Source of the DNA: Mycolicibacterium fortuitum subsp. fortuitum
GTDB taxonomy: Bacteria; Actinomycetota; Actinomycetes; Mycobacteriales; Mycobacteriaceae
Assembly: GCF_022179545.1 (NCBI RefSeq)
Contig: NZ_AP025518.1
Location: 5,580,001 to 5,644,000, forward strand
Direction: 5' to 3'
Length of the DNA stretch: 64,000 nucleotides
Below the pieces are notes generated by a model, which was not told the origin of the DNA, made no database searches, and saw only the letters and a list, made by a program, of their open reading frames with translations. Made by a program: the position numbers and the translations under genes. This document shows, in pieces, positions 25,599-34,666 of this stretch. Each line of letters opens with the position of its first letter. The stretch's first letter is position 1.

Positions 25599-26900
25599 AT
25601 GCACACAGCTCTACGTCCATTCTCAACGGCTGCCATAGCCTTGACCGCAGCAAGCGTTGTCGCGGTGGCACCCATTACGGCACCCCTGCCGGAAGCTCAA
25701 CCGCCGACGATCTCGTCAGCCTCGGTGCAGCTCACCGCGTCCAGCTTCGTCGACCCGGTGACCAGGTGGGGCGAAGTACTCACGACGACACAGACGAATC
25801 TGCAGAGGATCGTCGACGCCGCATCCGCCAACCCATTTCCAGTGCTAAACCAGATCATCGCCAACCAGACGCGGTACGCCAACACCATCGGCACCGCTCT
25901 ATCATCAGGCGCCGACGGCCTCTACAAGTTTGCAACGGGCACAGGCGCCGGCGACCTGCCGGCGTTAGTCGCAACGGCTCAGGATGCGCTCGCCCATGGT
26001 GATGCGAAAGGCGCCGCACAACAGATCAGTTACGCCCTCACCGGCCTGGGTTTCGCGCTGTTCCCGACGCTCCCGATCCTCTCCATCCCTGGCCAGATCA
26101 CACAGAACATCGCGAACGTAGCGATGTTGATTGCGGCGCAGGGCTTGAACACCGGCATCATAGGCAAGCCCGCGTTCGGCTTGCTCAGTCTGGCGCAGAC
26201 CTCGATCGGCGTAACCGGCGCCATCGCCCAATCCCTTGTCGACGCGGCAACTGCCGGTGACCCCGTCGCAGCAGTCAGCACAATCGTCAACGCTCCGGCC
26301 GACTTCACTGACGCGATGCTCAACGGGCAACTCATCATCCGGCGGCCACCCTGGCCCCCGACGAGGTCAGTCGGGATCCTCACCCCGAGCGGATTCACAT
26401 ACTGGACCCCCGCCGAGGCATTGTTCGTCAAGATTCCGCAGGCGATCGCGGCAGCGATCACCCCGCCCGCGTCGCCAACCGCGTTGGCTGCCCCGGATGA
26501 GAACGCAACCGCAACCGCAGCTTCCACACCAGACGCTTCACCTCAGCTGGACAATGTCGTCGGATCGACGCTCGAACCGACCGAATCCGAAGCCACACCC
26601 ACCGAGGCCGATGGGCCGACGACCCCGGTGAAGGTCAGTTCCAATGGCGCAACCGACCTTTCAGCCGGAAACAAGGCAGAACCCGGCAAGACCGGTACCA
26701 CTGCAAGCCGGCCTGCCCAGCAGATACGTACCTCGGTGGAGAGTGCGGCCAATGAAGTCAACAAGGGCCTCAACGACATTCGCCAGGGTATCGAGAAGTC
26801 GGTCACCGGCCTGAAAGAGCGAGTCAACAAGAAGGCCACCACTAGCAAGGCCAGCAGCAGTGCGAAAGACGGAGCCAGCAGCTCCGACTCCGACAACTAG
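25599..26900 (+). CDS. GjpA-like exported protein, copy 2 (intact)
   Basis: A 433-residue protein starting MHTALRPFSTAAIALT, a hydrophobic signal-like N-terminus ending near APLPEAQPP. The body (about 45-260) is Ala/Thr-rich with paired hydrophobic segments and no catalytic motif. From about 280 it becomes a Pro/Thr/Glu-rich linker, followed by the tail ATDLSAGNKAEPGK and an amphipathic helix. This layout resembles mycobacterial proteins annotated as outer membrane porin GjpA; a porin role is not proven here. It is preceded by a KstR-type box, AraC-type repeats and a duplicated leader, and followed by a strong hairpin. Confidence 0.72.
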   Translation: MHTALRPFSTAAIALTAASVVAVAPITAPLPEAQPPTISSASVQLTASSFVDPVTRWGEVLTTTQTNLQRIVDAASANPFPVLNQIIANQTRYANTIGTALSSGADGLYKFATGTGAGDLPALVATAQDALAHGDAKGAAQQISYALTGLGFALFPTLPILSIPGQITQNIANVAMLIAAQGLNTGIIGKPAFGLLSLAQTSIGVTGAIAQSLVDAATAGDPVAAVSTIVNAPADFTDAMLNGQLIIRRPPWPPTRSVGILTPSGFTYWTPAEALFVKIPQAIAAAITPPASPTALAAPDENATATAASTPDASPQLDNVVGSTLEPTESEATPTEADGPTTPVKVSSNGATDLSAGNKAEPGKTGTTASRPAQQIRTSVESAANEVNKGLNDIRQGIEKSVTGLKERVNKKATTSKASSSAKDGASSSDSDN

Positions 26901-26907
26901 CACCAGA

Positions 26908-26949
26908 CAATGCGGCCCCTGCCCGGAGTTCCGGACAGGGGCCGCATTG
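26908..26949. terminator. Bidirectional terminator between the second GjpA-like gene and ipdF
   Basis: A 19-bp stem with one G-U type pair (arms 26908-26926 and 26931-26949) and a four-base loop lies between convergent genes. Confidence 0.8.
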
Positions 26950-26960
26950 CAGGAACCAGA

Positions 26961-27752
26961 TCAGGCGCGCTGGCTCGACACCGAGATGACCTCGCCGGTC
27001 AGGTAGCTCGAGTAGTCACTGGCCAGGTAGGCGATCGTCGTGGCGATCTCCCACGGCTCGGCCGCCCGGCCGAACGCCTCGTCTGAGGACAGCCGGTCCA
27101 GCAACGCTGCGTCGGCGGACTTCTCCAGGAACTTGTGCCGCGCGATGCTCGGTGACACCGCGTTGATCCGCACGCCGTACTCGACGGCTTCGATTGCACT
27201 GCAACGGGTCAGCGCCATGACGCCGGCCTTGGCGGCAGCGTAGTGGGACTGCGAGTGCTGCGCGCGCCAGCCGAGAACGCTGGCGTTGTTGACGATGACG
27301 CCGCCGTGCTCAACTCCGCGGAAATACCGCAGGGCCGCGCGGGTGGCCCGCATGACCGAGTTCAGTGTGACGTTGAGGACGCGGTCCCACTCGTCGTCGG
27401 TCATGTCGACCAGCGGGGTCTCACCGCCGAGGCCGGCGTTGTTGACCAGAACGTCCAGGCGGCCCATCTTTTCGACCGACTGAGCGATGAGCGCGTCGAC
27501 CGCCTCGGTGGAGGTGACGTCGCACACCACGGCCTCGACCCGGCCCAGGCCCAGCTCGGCCAATTGGTCGCGGGTCTCGTTCAGGCGACGCTCGTGGTAG
27601 TCGGACACCACGACGTCGGCACCTTCCAGCAGGGCGCGGCGGGCGGTGGACGAGCCGATGCCGGTGCCGGCAGCGGCGGTCACCAGGACGACCTTGTCCT
27701 TCAGCAGGCCATGGCCCTCGATCTCCTTGGGGGCGACAGAAAGGTCACTCAT
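26961..27752 (-). CDS. ipdF: IpdF, SDR acting on the 5-hydroxy ring-C/D intermediate
   Basis: A 263-residue SDR (Rv3559c is 262). The ATG at 27752 overlaps the fadE30 stop. Visible motifs are TAAAGTGIG for cofactor binding, NNAGLGG, and the catalytic NNASVLG...YAAAK group. In the HIP pathway IpdF is held to oxidise the 5-hydroxy group of the CoA-bound intermediate before IpdC acts. It is second in the KstR2-controlled fadE30-ipdF operon, divergent from fadD3. Confidence 0.9.
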   Translation of the reverse strand: MSDLSVAPKEIEGHGLLKDKVVLVTAAAGTGIGSSTARRALLEGADVVVSDYHERRLNETRDQLAELGLGRVEAVVCDVTSTEAVDALIAQSVEKMGRLDVLVNNAGLGGETPLVDMTDDEWDRVLNVTLNSVMRATRAALRYFRGVEHGGVIVNNASVLGWRAQHSQSHYAAAKAGVMALTRCSAIEAVEYGVRINAVSPSIARHKFLEKSADAALLDRLSSDEAFGRAAEPWEIATTIAYLASDYSSYLTGEVISVSSQRA

Positions 27753-28897
27753 CCCTTTGCCTCTCGGGGTAGACCGAGCACGCGCTCGGCGATGATGTTG
27801 CGCTGGATTTCGTTGGACCCGCCGTAGATGGTGTCCGATCGCGAGAACAGGTACAGCCGCTGCCACTCGTCGAACTCGCCCTCGGGCAGCGTCAGCCCGG
27901 CCATGCCCTGCACGTCCATGGCGATCTCGCCGAGTTCGCGATGCCAGTTGGCCCACAACAGCTTCGACACGTTGTCCTGGCCGGGCTGCTCGACGTCCAT
28001 CGTGGCCAGTGCATAGGACCGCATGGCCTGCAGGCCGGTCCACGACTCGGTCAGCTTTTGGCGGATCAGCGGATCGTCGGCCGCGCCGGTGCGCTTGGCC
28101 AGCTCGACCAGGTTCGAGTGCTCACGGGCATAGCGGATCTGCTGGCCGAGCGTGGATACGCCGCGCTCGAACGTCAGCGTGCCCATTGCCACGCGCCAGC
28201 CGTCACCGGGCTGGCCTACCACGAGCGAGGCCTCGGTACGAGCGTCGTCGAAGAACACCTCGTTGAACTCGGAGTCCCCGGTCAGCTGGATGATCGGGCG
28301 GATCTCGACGCCCGGCTGATCCAGCGGTACCAGCAGATAGGACAGCCCGGCGTGCCGCTTGGAGCCCTTCTCCGTCCGCGCCACCACGAAGCACCACTGC
28401 GCCCAGTGCGCGAGCGACGTCCACACCTTCTGACCGTTGATCACCCATTCGTCGCCGACCAGCTCGGCCGTCGTCGCCACGTTGGCCAGGTCACTGCCCG
28501 CGTTGGGCTCCGAGTAACCCTGGCTCCACAGCTCGGTGACGTCGAGGATCTTGGGCAGGAACCGCTGCTGCTGCTCCGGGGTGCCGTACTCGATGAGCGT
28601 CGGCCCGAGCAGTTCCTCGCCCAGGTGGTTGACCTTGTCGGGTGCGTTCGCGCGCGCGTACTCCTCATAGAAGGCGACGCGATGCGCGACCGACAGCCCG
28701 CGGCCGCCGTGCTCCACCGGCCAGCCGAGGCAGGTCAGCCCCGCCGCGGCCAGATGCTGATTCCACGCCCGACGCTCTTCGAAGGCTTCGTGTTCACGCC
28801 CCGGTCCACCCAGGCCCTTGAGCGCTGCGAATTCGCCAACGAGATTGTCTGCGAGCCACTGCCGGACCTCGGCCCGGAACTCCTGGACCTCTATCAC
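27749..28897 (-). CDS. fadE30: FadE30, acyl-CoA dehydrogenase for HIP-CoA
   Basis: A 382-residue acyl-CoA dehydrogenase starting with GTG. It has YSEPNAGSDLA in the flavin/substrate-binding middle domain and the C-terminal GGSNEIQRNIIAERVLGLPR. It matches Rv3560c, which dehydrogenates the propionyl side chain of 5-OH-HIP-CoA at the start of its beta-oxidation. The start is 17 bases from the KstR2 box shared with divergent fadD3. Confidence 0.92.
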   Translation of the reverse strand: MIEVQEFRAEVRQWLADNLVGEFAALKGLGGPGREHEAFEERRAWNQHLAAAGLTCLGWPVEHGGRGLSVAHRVAFYEEYARANAPDKVNHLGEELLGPTLIEYGTPEQQQRFLPKILDVTELWSQGYSEPNAGSDLANVATTAELVGDEWVINGQKVWTSLAHWAQWCFVVARTEKGSKRHAGLSYLLVPLDQPGVEIRPIIQLTGDSEFNEVFFDDARTEASLVVGQPGDGWRVAMGTLTFERGVSTLGQQIRYAREHSNLVELAKRTGAADDPLIRQKLTESWTGLQAMRSYALATMDVEQPGQDNVSKLLWANWHRELGEIAMDVQGMAGLTLPEGEFDEWQRLYLFSRSDTIYGGSNEIQRNIIAERVLGLPREAKG

Positions 28898-28913
28898 CCC
28901 TGTAGGCTAACCT

Positions 28914-28927
28914 ACCAAGCACTTGCT
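28914..28927. promoter_or_regulatory. KstR2 operator between fadE30 and fadD3
   Basis: The bases ACCAAGCACTTGCT match the KstR2 consensus AnCAAGnnCTTGnT exactly. The 47-base divergent intergenic region holds both promoters, so one bound dimer could shut off both operons. Confidence 0.9.
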
Positions 28928-28944
28928 TTGTTAAGGGAGCATCG

Positions 28945-30489
28945 ATGACGAGCGATCGCCGCACCGTGCCAGCGGTGCTGGACCGGGTTGCCGTGGAGTT
29001 TTCCGACCATGAGGCCCTGGTCAGCGACCATAAGAGCCTCACGTACGCGGAACTGCGCGCGCACGTACGCCAAGCCGCGGCGGCGATGATCGCGCTCGGC
29101 GTCCAGCCTGGTGACCGCGTCGCGATCTGGTCCCCCAACACCTGGCACTGGGTGGTCGCCTGTCTGGCCACCCACTACGCCGGTGCCGAGATGGTGCCGC
29201 TCAACACCCGGTACACCGCCAGTGAGGCCACCGACATCCTGGCCCGCACCGAGGCCCCGCTCCTGATCGCGTCGGGCGAGTTCCTCGGCTCGGACCGCGC
29301 CGCCGAACTGGATCGCGACGCACTTCCCGCGCTCCGGCACATCGTGCGGGTGCCCATCGACAAGAATGACGGAACGTGGGACGAGTTCGTCGCAGGTGGG
29401 ACGGACCTGGAGGCGGTCGACGCGCGCGCCGCAGCGGTGCAGCCCGACGACGTCTCGGACATCCTGTTCACCTCCGGCACCACCGGCCGCAGCAAGGGCG
29501 TCCGGTGCGCACACCGCCAGTCGCTCGACGGATCGGCAGCCTGGGCCGAGTGCGGGCAGGTCACCAGCACCGACCGCTATCTGTGCATCAACCCGTTCTT
29601 CCACAACTTCGGCTACAAGGCCGGCATCCTGGCCTGCCTGCAGACCGGCGCGACTCTGTACCCGGTGCTGACGTTCAAACCCGACCAGGTGCTGAAAACC
29701 ATTGCCGAACAGCGCATCACGGTGTTACCTGGTCCGCCGACCATCTTCCAGACCCTGCTGGACCATCCCAACCGCGCCGACTACGACCTGTCTTCGCTGC
29801 GCTTCTCGGTGACCGGCGCCGCCGTCGTCCCGGTGGTCCTGATCGAGCGGATGCAGTCCGAGCTCGACATCGACATCGTGCTGACCGCCTACGGGCTGAC
29901 CGAGGCAGCCGGGTTCGGCACCATGTGCAGCGCCGACGACGACGCCGTCACGGTGGCCACCACCTGCGGCCGGCCCATCGCCGATTTCGAACTACGACTA
30001 GGCGATTCGGGTGAGGTACTGCTGCGCGGGCCCAATGTCATGCTCGGCTACCTCGATGACCCCGAGGCCACCGCTGCCGCGATCGACAGTGAGGGCTGGT
30101 TGCACACCGGCGACATCGGGACGCTCGACGCGCGCGGCAACCTGACCATCACCGACCGCCTCAAGGACATGTACATCAGCGGCGGGTTCAACGTGTACCC
30201 GGCCGAGATCGAGCAGGTGCTGGCCAGGCTGGACGGGGTGGCCGAGTCCGCCGTGATCGGTGTTCCCGACGAGCGGCTCGGCGAAGTCGGCAAGGCGTAT
30301 GTGGTGGTCAAGCCGGGCGTGACGCTGGACGAGGCTGCTGTGATCGCTTACGCACGTGAGCATCTGGCGAACTTCAAGGTGCCGCGATCGGTGGAGTTTT
30401 TGGATGTGCTGCCGCGAAATCCGGGCGGCAAGGTGATCAAGCCGGTGCTGCGGAGCAGAGGGACCCGAGAAGGGGTGCAATGGACCTGA
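28945..30489 (+). CDS. fadD3: FadD3, HIP-CoA ligase
   Basis: A 514-residue adenylate-forming acyl-CoA ligase. It shows the P-loop FTSGTTGRSKG (about residues 173-183), the YGLTEAAG motif and GWLHTGDIG, then a C-terminal NPGGKVIKPVL with the catalytic lysine. It corresponds to Rv3561, which activates the two-ring acid HIP released by HsaD; HIP-CoA is also the KstR2 inducer. AGGGAG lies close upstream of the ATG as ribosome binding site. It overlaps fadE31 by ten bases. Confidence 0.93.
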   Translation: MTSDRRTVPAVLDRVAVEFSDHEALVSDHKSLTYAELRAHVRQAAAAMIALGVQPGDRVAIWSPNTWHWVVACLATHYAGAEMVPLNTRYTASEATDILARTEAPLLIASGEFLGSDRAAELDRDALPALRHIVRVPIDKNDGTWDEFVAGGTDLEAVDARAAAVQPDDVSDILFTSGTTGRSKGVRCAHRQSLDGSAAWAECGQVTSTDRYLCINPFFHNFGYKAGILACLQTGATLYPVLTFKPDQVLKTIAEQRITVLPGPPTIFQTLLDHPNRADYDLSSLRFSVTGAAVVPVVLIERMQSELDIDIVLTAYGLTEAAGFGTMCSADDDAVTVATTCGRPIADFELRLGDSGEVLLRGPNVMLGYLDDPEATAAAIDSEGWLHTGDIGTLDARGNLTITDRLKDMYISGGFNVYPAEIEQVLARLDGVAESAVIGVPDERLGEVGKAYVVVKPGVTLDEAAVIAYAREHLANFKVPRSVEFLDVLPRNPGGKVIKPVLRSRGTREGVQWT

Positions 30490-31610
30490 CATTCGATGAC
30501 GAGACCGAGGCCTTTCGGGCCGAGGTCCGCGACTTCCTGGCGGCGAACCGGGAACACTTCCCGACGAAGTCCTACGACACTCTTGAGGGTTTCGAGCAGC
30601 ATCGCCGTTGGGACAAGGTGCTTTTCGACGCAGGCCTGTCGGTGATCGCCTGGCCCAAGGAGTACGGCGGCCGTGACGCCACCCTGCTGCAGTGGGTGGT
30701 GTTCGAGGAGGAGTACTTCCACGCCGGCGCTCCTGGGCGGGCCAGTGCCAACGGCACCGCCATGCTGGCGCCGACCCTGTTCGCGCACGGCACCGAAGAG
30801 CAGCTCCAGCGCGTGCTGCCGAAGATGGCCAGCGGCGAGGAGATCTGGGCCCAGGCCTGGTCCGAGCCCGAGTCGGGCAGCGACCTGGCCTCGCTGCGCT
30901 CAACGGCCACCAAGGTCGACGGCGGCTGGAAGCTCAACGGCCAGAAGATCTGGAGCTCCCGCGCGCCGTTCGGTGAGCGCGGCTTCGGACTTTTCCGCTC
31001 CGACCCCGAGGCCCAGCGCCACAAGGGTCTGACCTACTTCATGTTCGATCTGAAGGCTCCCGGGATCACCGTGCGCCCGATCGCTCAGCTCGGCGGCGAC
31101 ACCGGCTTCGGCGAGATCTTCCTCGACGACGTGTTCGTGCCCGACAACGACGTGATCGGTGGCGTGCACGACGGCTGGCGCGCGGCCATGAGCACGTCGA
31201 GCAACGAGCGCGGCATGTCGCTGCGCAGCCCGGCGCGCTTCCTGGCGCCTGCCGAACGTCTTGTCGCACAGTGGAAGTCCAACCCGGACCCGGTCTTCAC
31301 CGATCGCGTCGCCGACGCCTGGATCAAGGCCCAGGCCTACCGGCTGCACACCTTCGGCACCGTCACCCGCCTGGCCAATGGTGGCGAGCTGGGCGCCGAG
31401 TCCTCGGTGACCAAGGTGTTCTGGTCTGACCTGGACGTCGCCCTGCACCAGACCGCGCTCGATATGCAGGGCCCTGACGCCGAGTTGGTCGACCACTGGA
31501 CCGAAGGCCTGCTGTTCGCCCTTGGCGGCCCGATCTACGCGGGCACCAACGAGATTCAGCGCAACATCATTGCCGAGCGCCTTCTCGGCCTGCCCCGGGA
31601 GCCGAAGTGA
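30480..31610 (+). CDS. fadE31: FadE31, acyl-CoA dehydrogenase subunit
   Basis: A 376-residue acyl-CoA dehydrogenase with WSEPESGSDLASL and the C-terminal GTNEIQRNIIAERLLGLPR. It matches Rv3562. M. tuberculosis FadE31 pairs with FadE32 or FadE33 in alpha2-beta2 enzymes of the late ring-remnant degradation. It starts inside the fadD3 coding end and overlaps fadE32 by four bases (GTGA). Confidence 0.9.
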   Translation: MDLTFDDETEAFRAEVRDFLAANREHFPTKSYDTLEGFEQHRRWDKVLFDAGLSVIAWPKEYGGRDATLLQWVVFEEEYFHAGAPGRASANGTAMLAPTLFAHGTEEQLQRVLPKMASGEEIWAQAWSEPESGSDLASLRSTATKVDGGWKLNGQKIWSSRAPFGERGFGLFRSDPEAQRHKGLTYFMFDLKAPGITVRPIAQLGGDTGFGEIFLDDVFVPDNDVIGGVHDGWRAAMSTSSNERGMSLRSPARFLAPAERLVAQWKSNPDPVFTDRVADAWIKAQAYRLHTFGTVTRLANGGELGAESSVTKVFWSDLDVALHQTALDMQGPDAELVDHWTEGLLFALGGPIYAGTNEIQRNIIAERLLGLPREPK

Positions 31611-32563
31611 ATTTCGAGATTGACGAACAGCAGCGGGACTTCGCGGCCAGCATCGATGCGGCGCTGAGCGCCGCCGACGTTCCGGCCGCCGTGCGAGCCT
31701 GGGGCGAGGGTGACACCGGACCGGGCCGCAAGGTGTGGGCACAGCTGACCGACCTCGGGGTGACCGCACTGCTGGTGCCCGAGAAGTACGACGGTATCGA
31801 CGCCAGCCCTGTCGATCTCGTCGTCGCCTTGGAGCGCTTGGGCTATTGGGCCGTCCCGGGCCCGGTGACCGAATCGATCGCCGTCGCACCGATTCTGCTC
31901 GCCGATGACGAACGGGCCGGCGGCCTGGCCTCCGGCGAGCTCATCGCCACCGTGGCCATGCCGCCGCAGGCACCGCGCGCCGTCAACGCCGATTTCGCCG
32001 GACTGACGCTGCTGGCCGCCGACGGACAGGTCGGCGACGCGACCGCCGGAGCTGCTCACGATTCCGTCGACCCGGCACGAAAGCTGTTCGACGTCACCGC
32101 ATCCGGTGACACTCAGGCTGCCGACACCACGCGGGCCTACGAGTTCGGTGTCCTGGCCACCGCCGCCCAGTTGGTGGGCGCCGGCCAGGCGATGCTGGAC
32201 CAGTCCGTCGAATACGCCAAGCAGCGCGCGCAGTTCGGCCGGATCATCGGCTCGTATCAGGCCATCAAGCACAAGCTGGCCGACGTGCTGATCGCCGTCG
32301 AGCTGGCCCGCCCGCTGGTCTACGGCGCGGCGCTGTCGCTGGCAGAGGGCTCGCCCGACACCGCACGTGACATCAGCGCCGCCAAGGTGGCCGCCGCCGA
32401 TGCCGCGCTGCTGGCCGCCCGTTCCGCGCTGCAGACGCACGGCGCCATCGGGTTCACCCAGGAACACGACCTGTCCCTGTCACTGCTGCGCGTGCAGGCC
32501 CTGCGCAGCGCCTGGGGCGATCCGACCGCACACCGTCGTCGACTGCTGGAGGCCATCTCGTGA
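31607..32563 (+). CDS. fadE32: FadE32, partner acyl-CoA dehydrogenase subunit
   Basis: A 318-residue protein, shorter than a complete acyl-CoA dehydrogenase, starting with GTG. It keeps the C-terminal helical domain (QFGRIIGSYQAIKHKLADV, HGAIGFTQEHDL) but has a shortened middle domain, as in heteromeric alpha2-beta2 dehydrogenases. It corresponds to Rv3563, implicated in dehydrogenating the methyl-oxo-octanedioyl-CoA product. Four-base overlaps on both sides indicate tight co-translation with FadE31 and FadE33. Confidence 0.9.
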   Translation: MNFEIDEQQRDFAASIDAALSAADVPAAVRAWGEGDTGPGRKVWAQLTDLGVTALLVPEKYDGIDASPVDLVVALERLGYWAVPGPVTESIAVAPILLADDERAGGLASGELIATVAMPPQAPRAVNADFAGLTLLAADGQVGDATAGAAHDSVDPARKLFDVTASGDTQAADTTRAYEFGVLATAAQLVGAGQAMLDQSVEYAKQRAQFGRIIGSYQAIKHKLADVLIAVELARPLVYGAALSLAEGSPDTARDISAAKVAAADAALLAARSALQTHGAIGFTQEHDLSLSLLRVQALRSAWGDPTAHRRRLLEAIS

Positions 32564-33495
32564 GTGAAGAACGCCAACTGCTACGCGAAACCGTCGCCGC
32601 GCTGGTCGACAAACATGCCTCACCCGAGGCCGTGCGCGCCGCGATGGAATCCGAGCGCGGCTACGACGAGAAGCTGTGGGGCCTGCTGTGCGAGCAGGTC
32701 GGTGCGGCCGCGCTGGTGGTACCCGAGGAACTCGGCGGTGCCGGAGGCGAACTCGCTGACGCCGCAGTGGTTCTCGAAGAACTCGGCAAGGCCCTGGTGC
32801 CGACCCCGCTGCTGGGCACCACACTGGCAGAGCTCGCTCTGCTGGCCGCCGACGACCACGAACCGCTCGAAGCTCTCGCCGAGGGCACCTCGATCGGCAC
32901 CGTCGTCTTCGACGCCGACTATGTCGTCAACGGAGACATCGCCGACGTCGTCATCGCCGCCGACGGCGAGAACCTTTCCCGGTGGACCACCTTCACCGCC
33001 ACGCCCAAATCCACCATGGATCTGACCCGCCGGTTGTCCGCGGTGATCCCCGGTGACACCGCTGTCCTGGGCGCCGATCCCGGGCTGGCCGACACCGCGG
33101 CCCTGCTGTTGGCCGCCGAGCAGATCGGTGCTGCGTCTCGCTGCCTCGATCTCACCGTCGCCTACACCAAGGACCGGGTGCAGTTCGGCCGGCCCATCGG
33201 CAGTTTCCAGGCGCTCAAGCACCGGATGGCAGATCTGTACGTCAAGGTGTCCGCCGCGCGCGCAGTCGTCAACGACGCCATCGCAGATCCGTCGCCCACG
33301 TCGGCGTCGCTGGCGCGCTACTTCGCCAGTGAGGCGCTGTCCGCGGTGACCGCAGAAGCCATCCAGATGCACGGCGGTATCGCGATCACCTGGGAAAGCG
33401 ACATCCAGCTGTACTTCAAGCGCGCGCACGGCAGTGCTCAGCTGCTGGGTCCGCCGCGTCAGCATCTGCGCCGGCTCGAAGCCGAGGTGTTCTAG
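32560..33495 (+). CDS. fadE33: FadE33, partner acyl-CoA dehydrogenase subunit
   Basis: A 311-residue half-length-type acyl-CoA dehydrogenase subunit, starting with GTG inside the fadE32 stop. QFGRPIGSFQALKHRMADLY and MHGGIAITWE mark the C-terminal domain. It matches Rv3564 and probably pairs with FadE31. It ends ten bases before aspB, so the operon fadD3-fadE31-32-33-aspB appears continuous. Confidence 0.9.
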   Translation: MSEERQLLRETVAALVDKHASPEAVRAAMESERGYDEKLWGLLCEQVGAAALVVPEELGGAGGELADAAVVLEELGKALVPTPLLGTTLAELALLAADDHEPLEALAEGTSIGTVVFDADYVVNGDIADVVIAADGENLSRWTTFTATPKSTMDLTRRLSAVIPGDTAVLGADPGLADTAALLLAAEQIGAASRCLDLTVAYTKDRVQFGRPIGSFQALKHRMADLYVKVSAARAVVNDAIADPSPTSASLARYFASEALSAVTAEAIQMHGGIAITWESDIQLYFKRAHGSAQLLGPPRQHLRRLEAEVF

Positions 33496-33505
33496 CCTGG
33501 CTCGG

Positions 33506-34657
33506 ATGGACGTGTCGCTCAGAGCAGGGATCCCGCCGTTCCACGTCATGGACGTGTGGCTGGCCGCTGATGAACGCCAGCGCTCGCACGGCGACCTGGT
33601 CAACCTCTCGGCCGGCCAGCCCAGCGCCGGGGCACCGACGGCAGTACGCGAGGCTGCCGTCGCCGCACTGAATCAGGGCTCGCTCGGCTACACCGTCGCC
33701 CTCGGACTCCCCGAGTTGCGCGCCGAGATCGCCACGTCGTACCGCAAGTACGACGTCGAGGTCAGCGTCGACGAGGTGGTGCTCACCACCGGATCCTCGG
33801 GCGGATTCCTGCTGACGTTCCTGGCCTGCTTCGACGTCGGCGACCGGGTGGCGATCGCCAGCCCGGGCTATCCGTGTTACCGCAACATCCTCACCGCGCT
33901 CGGCTGCGAGGTGGTGGAGATGCCATGCGGCCCCGAAACCCGGTTCCAGCCGACGGTCGCGATGCTCGAGGCACTCGATCCCCCAGTCGCCGGCGTGATC
34001 GTCGCCAGCCCGGCCAACCCGACCGGCACCGTCATCCCGCCCGAGGAATTGGCCGCGATCGCTCGCTGGTGCGATACCTCTGGGGCGCGGCTGATCAGCG
34101 ATGAGGTCTATCACGGGCTGGTCTATCCCGGCGCCCCGGAGACCAGCTGCGCCTGGGAGACGTCGCGGAATGCCGTGGTGGTCAACAGCTTCTCGAAATA
34201 CTTCGCGATGACCGGCTGGCGGCTGGGCTGGCTGCTGGTGCCAACGGGCTTGCAGCGCGCCGTTGACCGGCTGACCGGAAACTTCACCATCTGTCCGCCG
34301 GCGCTGGCCCAGCACGCCGCGGTCGCTGCGTTCACACCGGAAGCGCTGGCCGAGGCCGATGGCCTCCTGTCGCACTACGCGGATAACCGCACCCTGCTGC
34401 TCGACGGGTTGCGCGGCATCGGTATCGATCGGCTGGCCCCGGCCGATGGCGCCTTCTACGTCTACGCCGACGTCAGCGATCACACCGCTGACTCGCTGGC
34501 TTGGTGCTCAAAGCTGTTGGCCGACACCGGAGTTGCCATCGCTCCAGGTATCGACTTCGACACCCAACGGGGCGGTTCCTATGTGCGGCTGTCTTTCGCC
34601 GGCCCGACCAGCGACATCGAAGAGGCATTGCGCCGCATCGGTACCTGGTTGGGCTGA
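33506..34657 (+). CDS. aspB: AspB-like pyridoxal-phosphate aminotransferase
   Basis: A 383-residue fold-type I aminotransferase. SPANPTGT, DEVYHGL and the lysine of NSFSKYFAMTGWRLGW, which forms the internal aldimine, are visible; the Arg in YVRLSFA binds the substrate carboxylate. It is the Rv3565 orthologue by position, the last gene after fadE33. It is called aspartate aminotransferase in M. tuberculosis, but its role in sterol degradation is unknown. It is convergent with the HNH gene with nine bases between the stops. Confidence 0.85.
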   Translation: MDVSLRAGIPPFHVMDVWLAADERQRSHGDLVNLSAGQPSAGAPTAVREAAVAALNQGSLGYTVALGLPELRAEIATSYRKYDVEVSVDEVVLTTGSSGGFLLTFLACFDVGDRVAIASPGYPCYRNILTALGCEVVEMPCGPETRFQPTVAMLEALDPPVAGVIVASPANPTGTVIPPEELAAIARWCDTSGARLISDEVYHGLVYPGAPETSCAWETSRNAVVVNSFSKYFAMTGWRLGWLLVPTGLQRAVDRLTGNFTICPPALAQHAAVAAFTPEALAEADGLLSHYADNRTLLLDGLRGIGIDRLAPADGAFYVYADVSDHTADSLAWCSKLLADTGVAIAPGIDFDTQRGGSYVRLSFAGPTSDIEEALRRIGTWLG

Positions 34658-34666
34658 AGCCCCATT

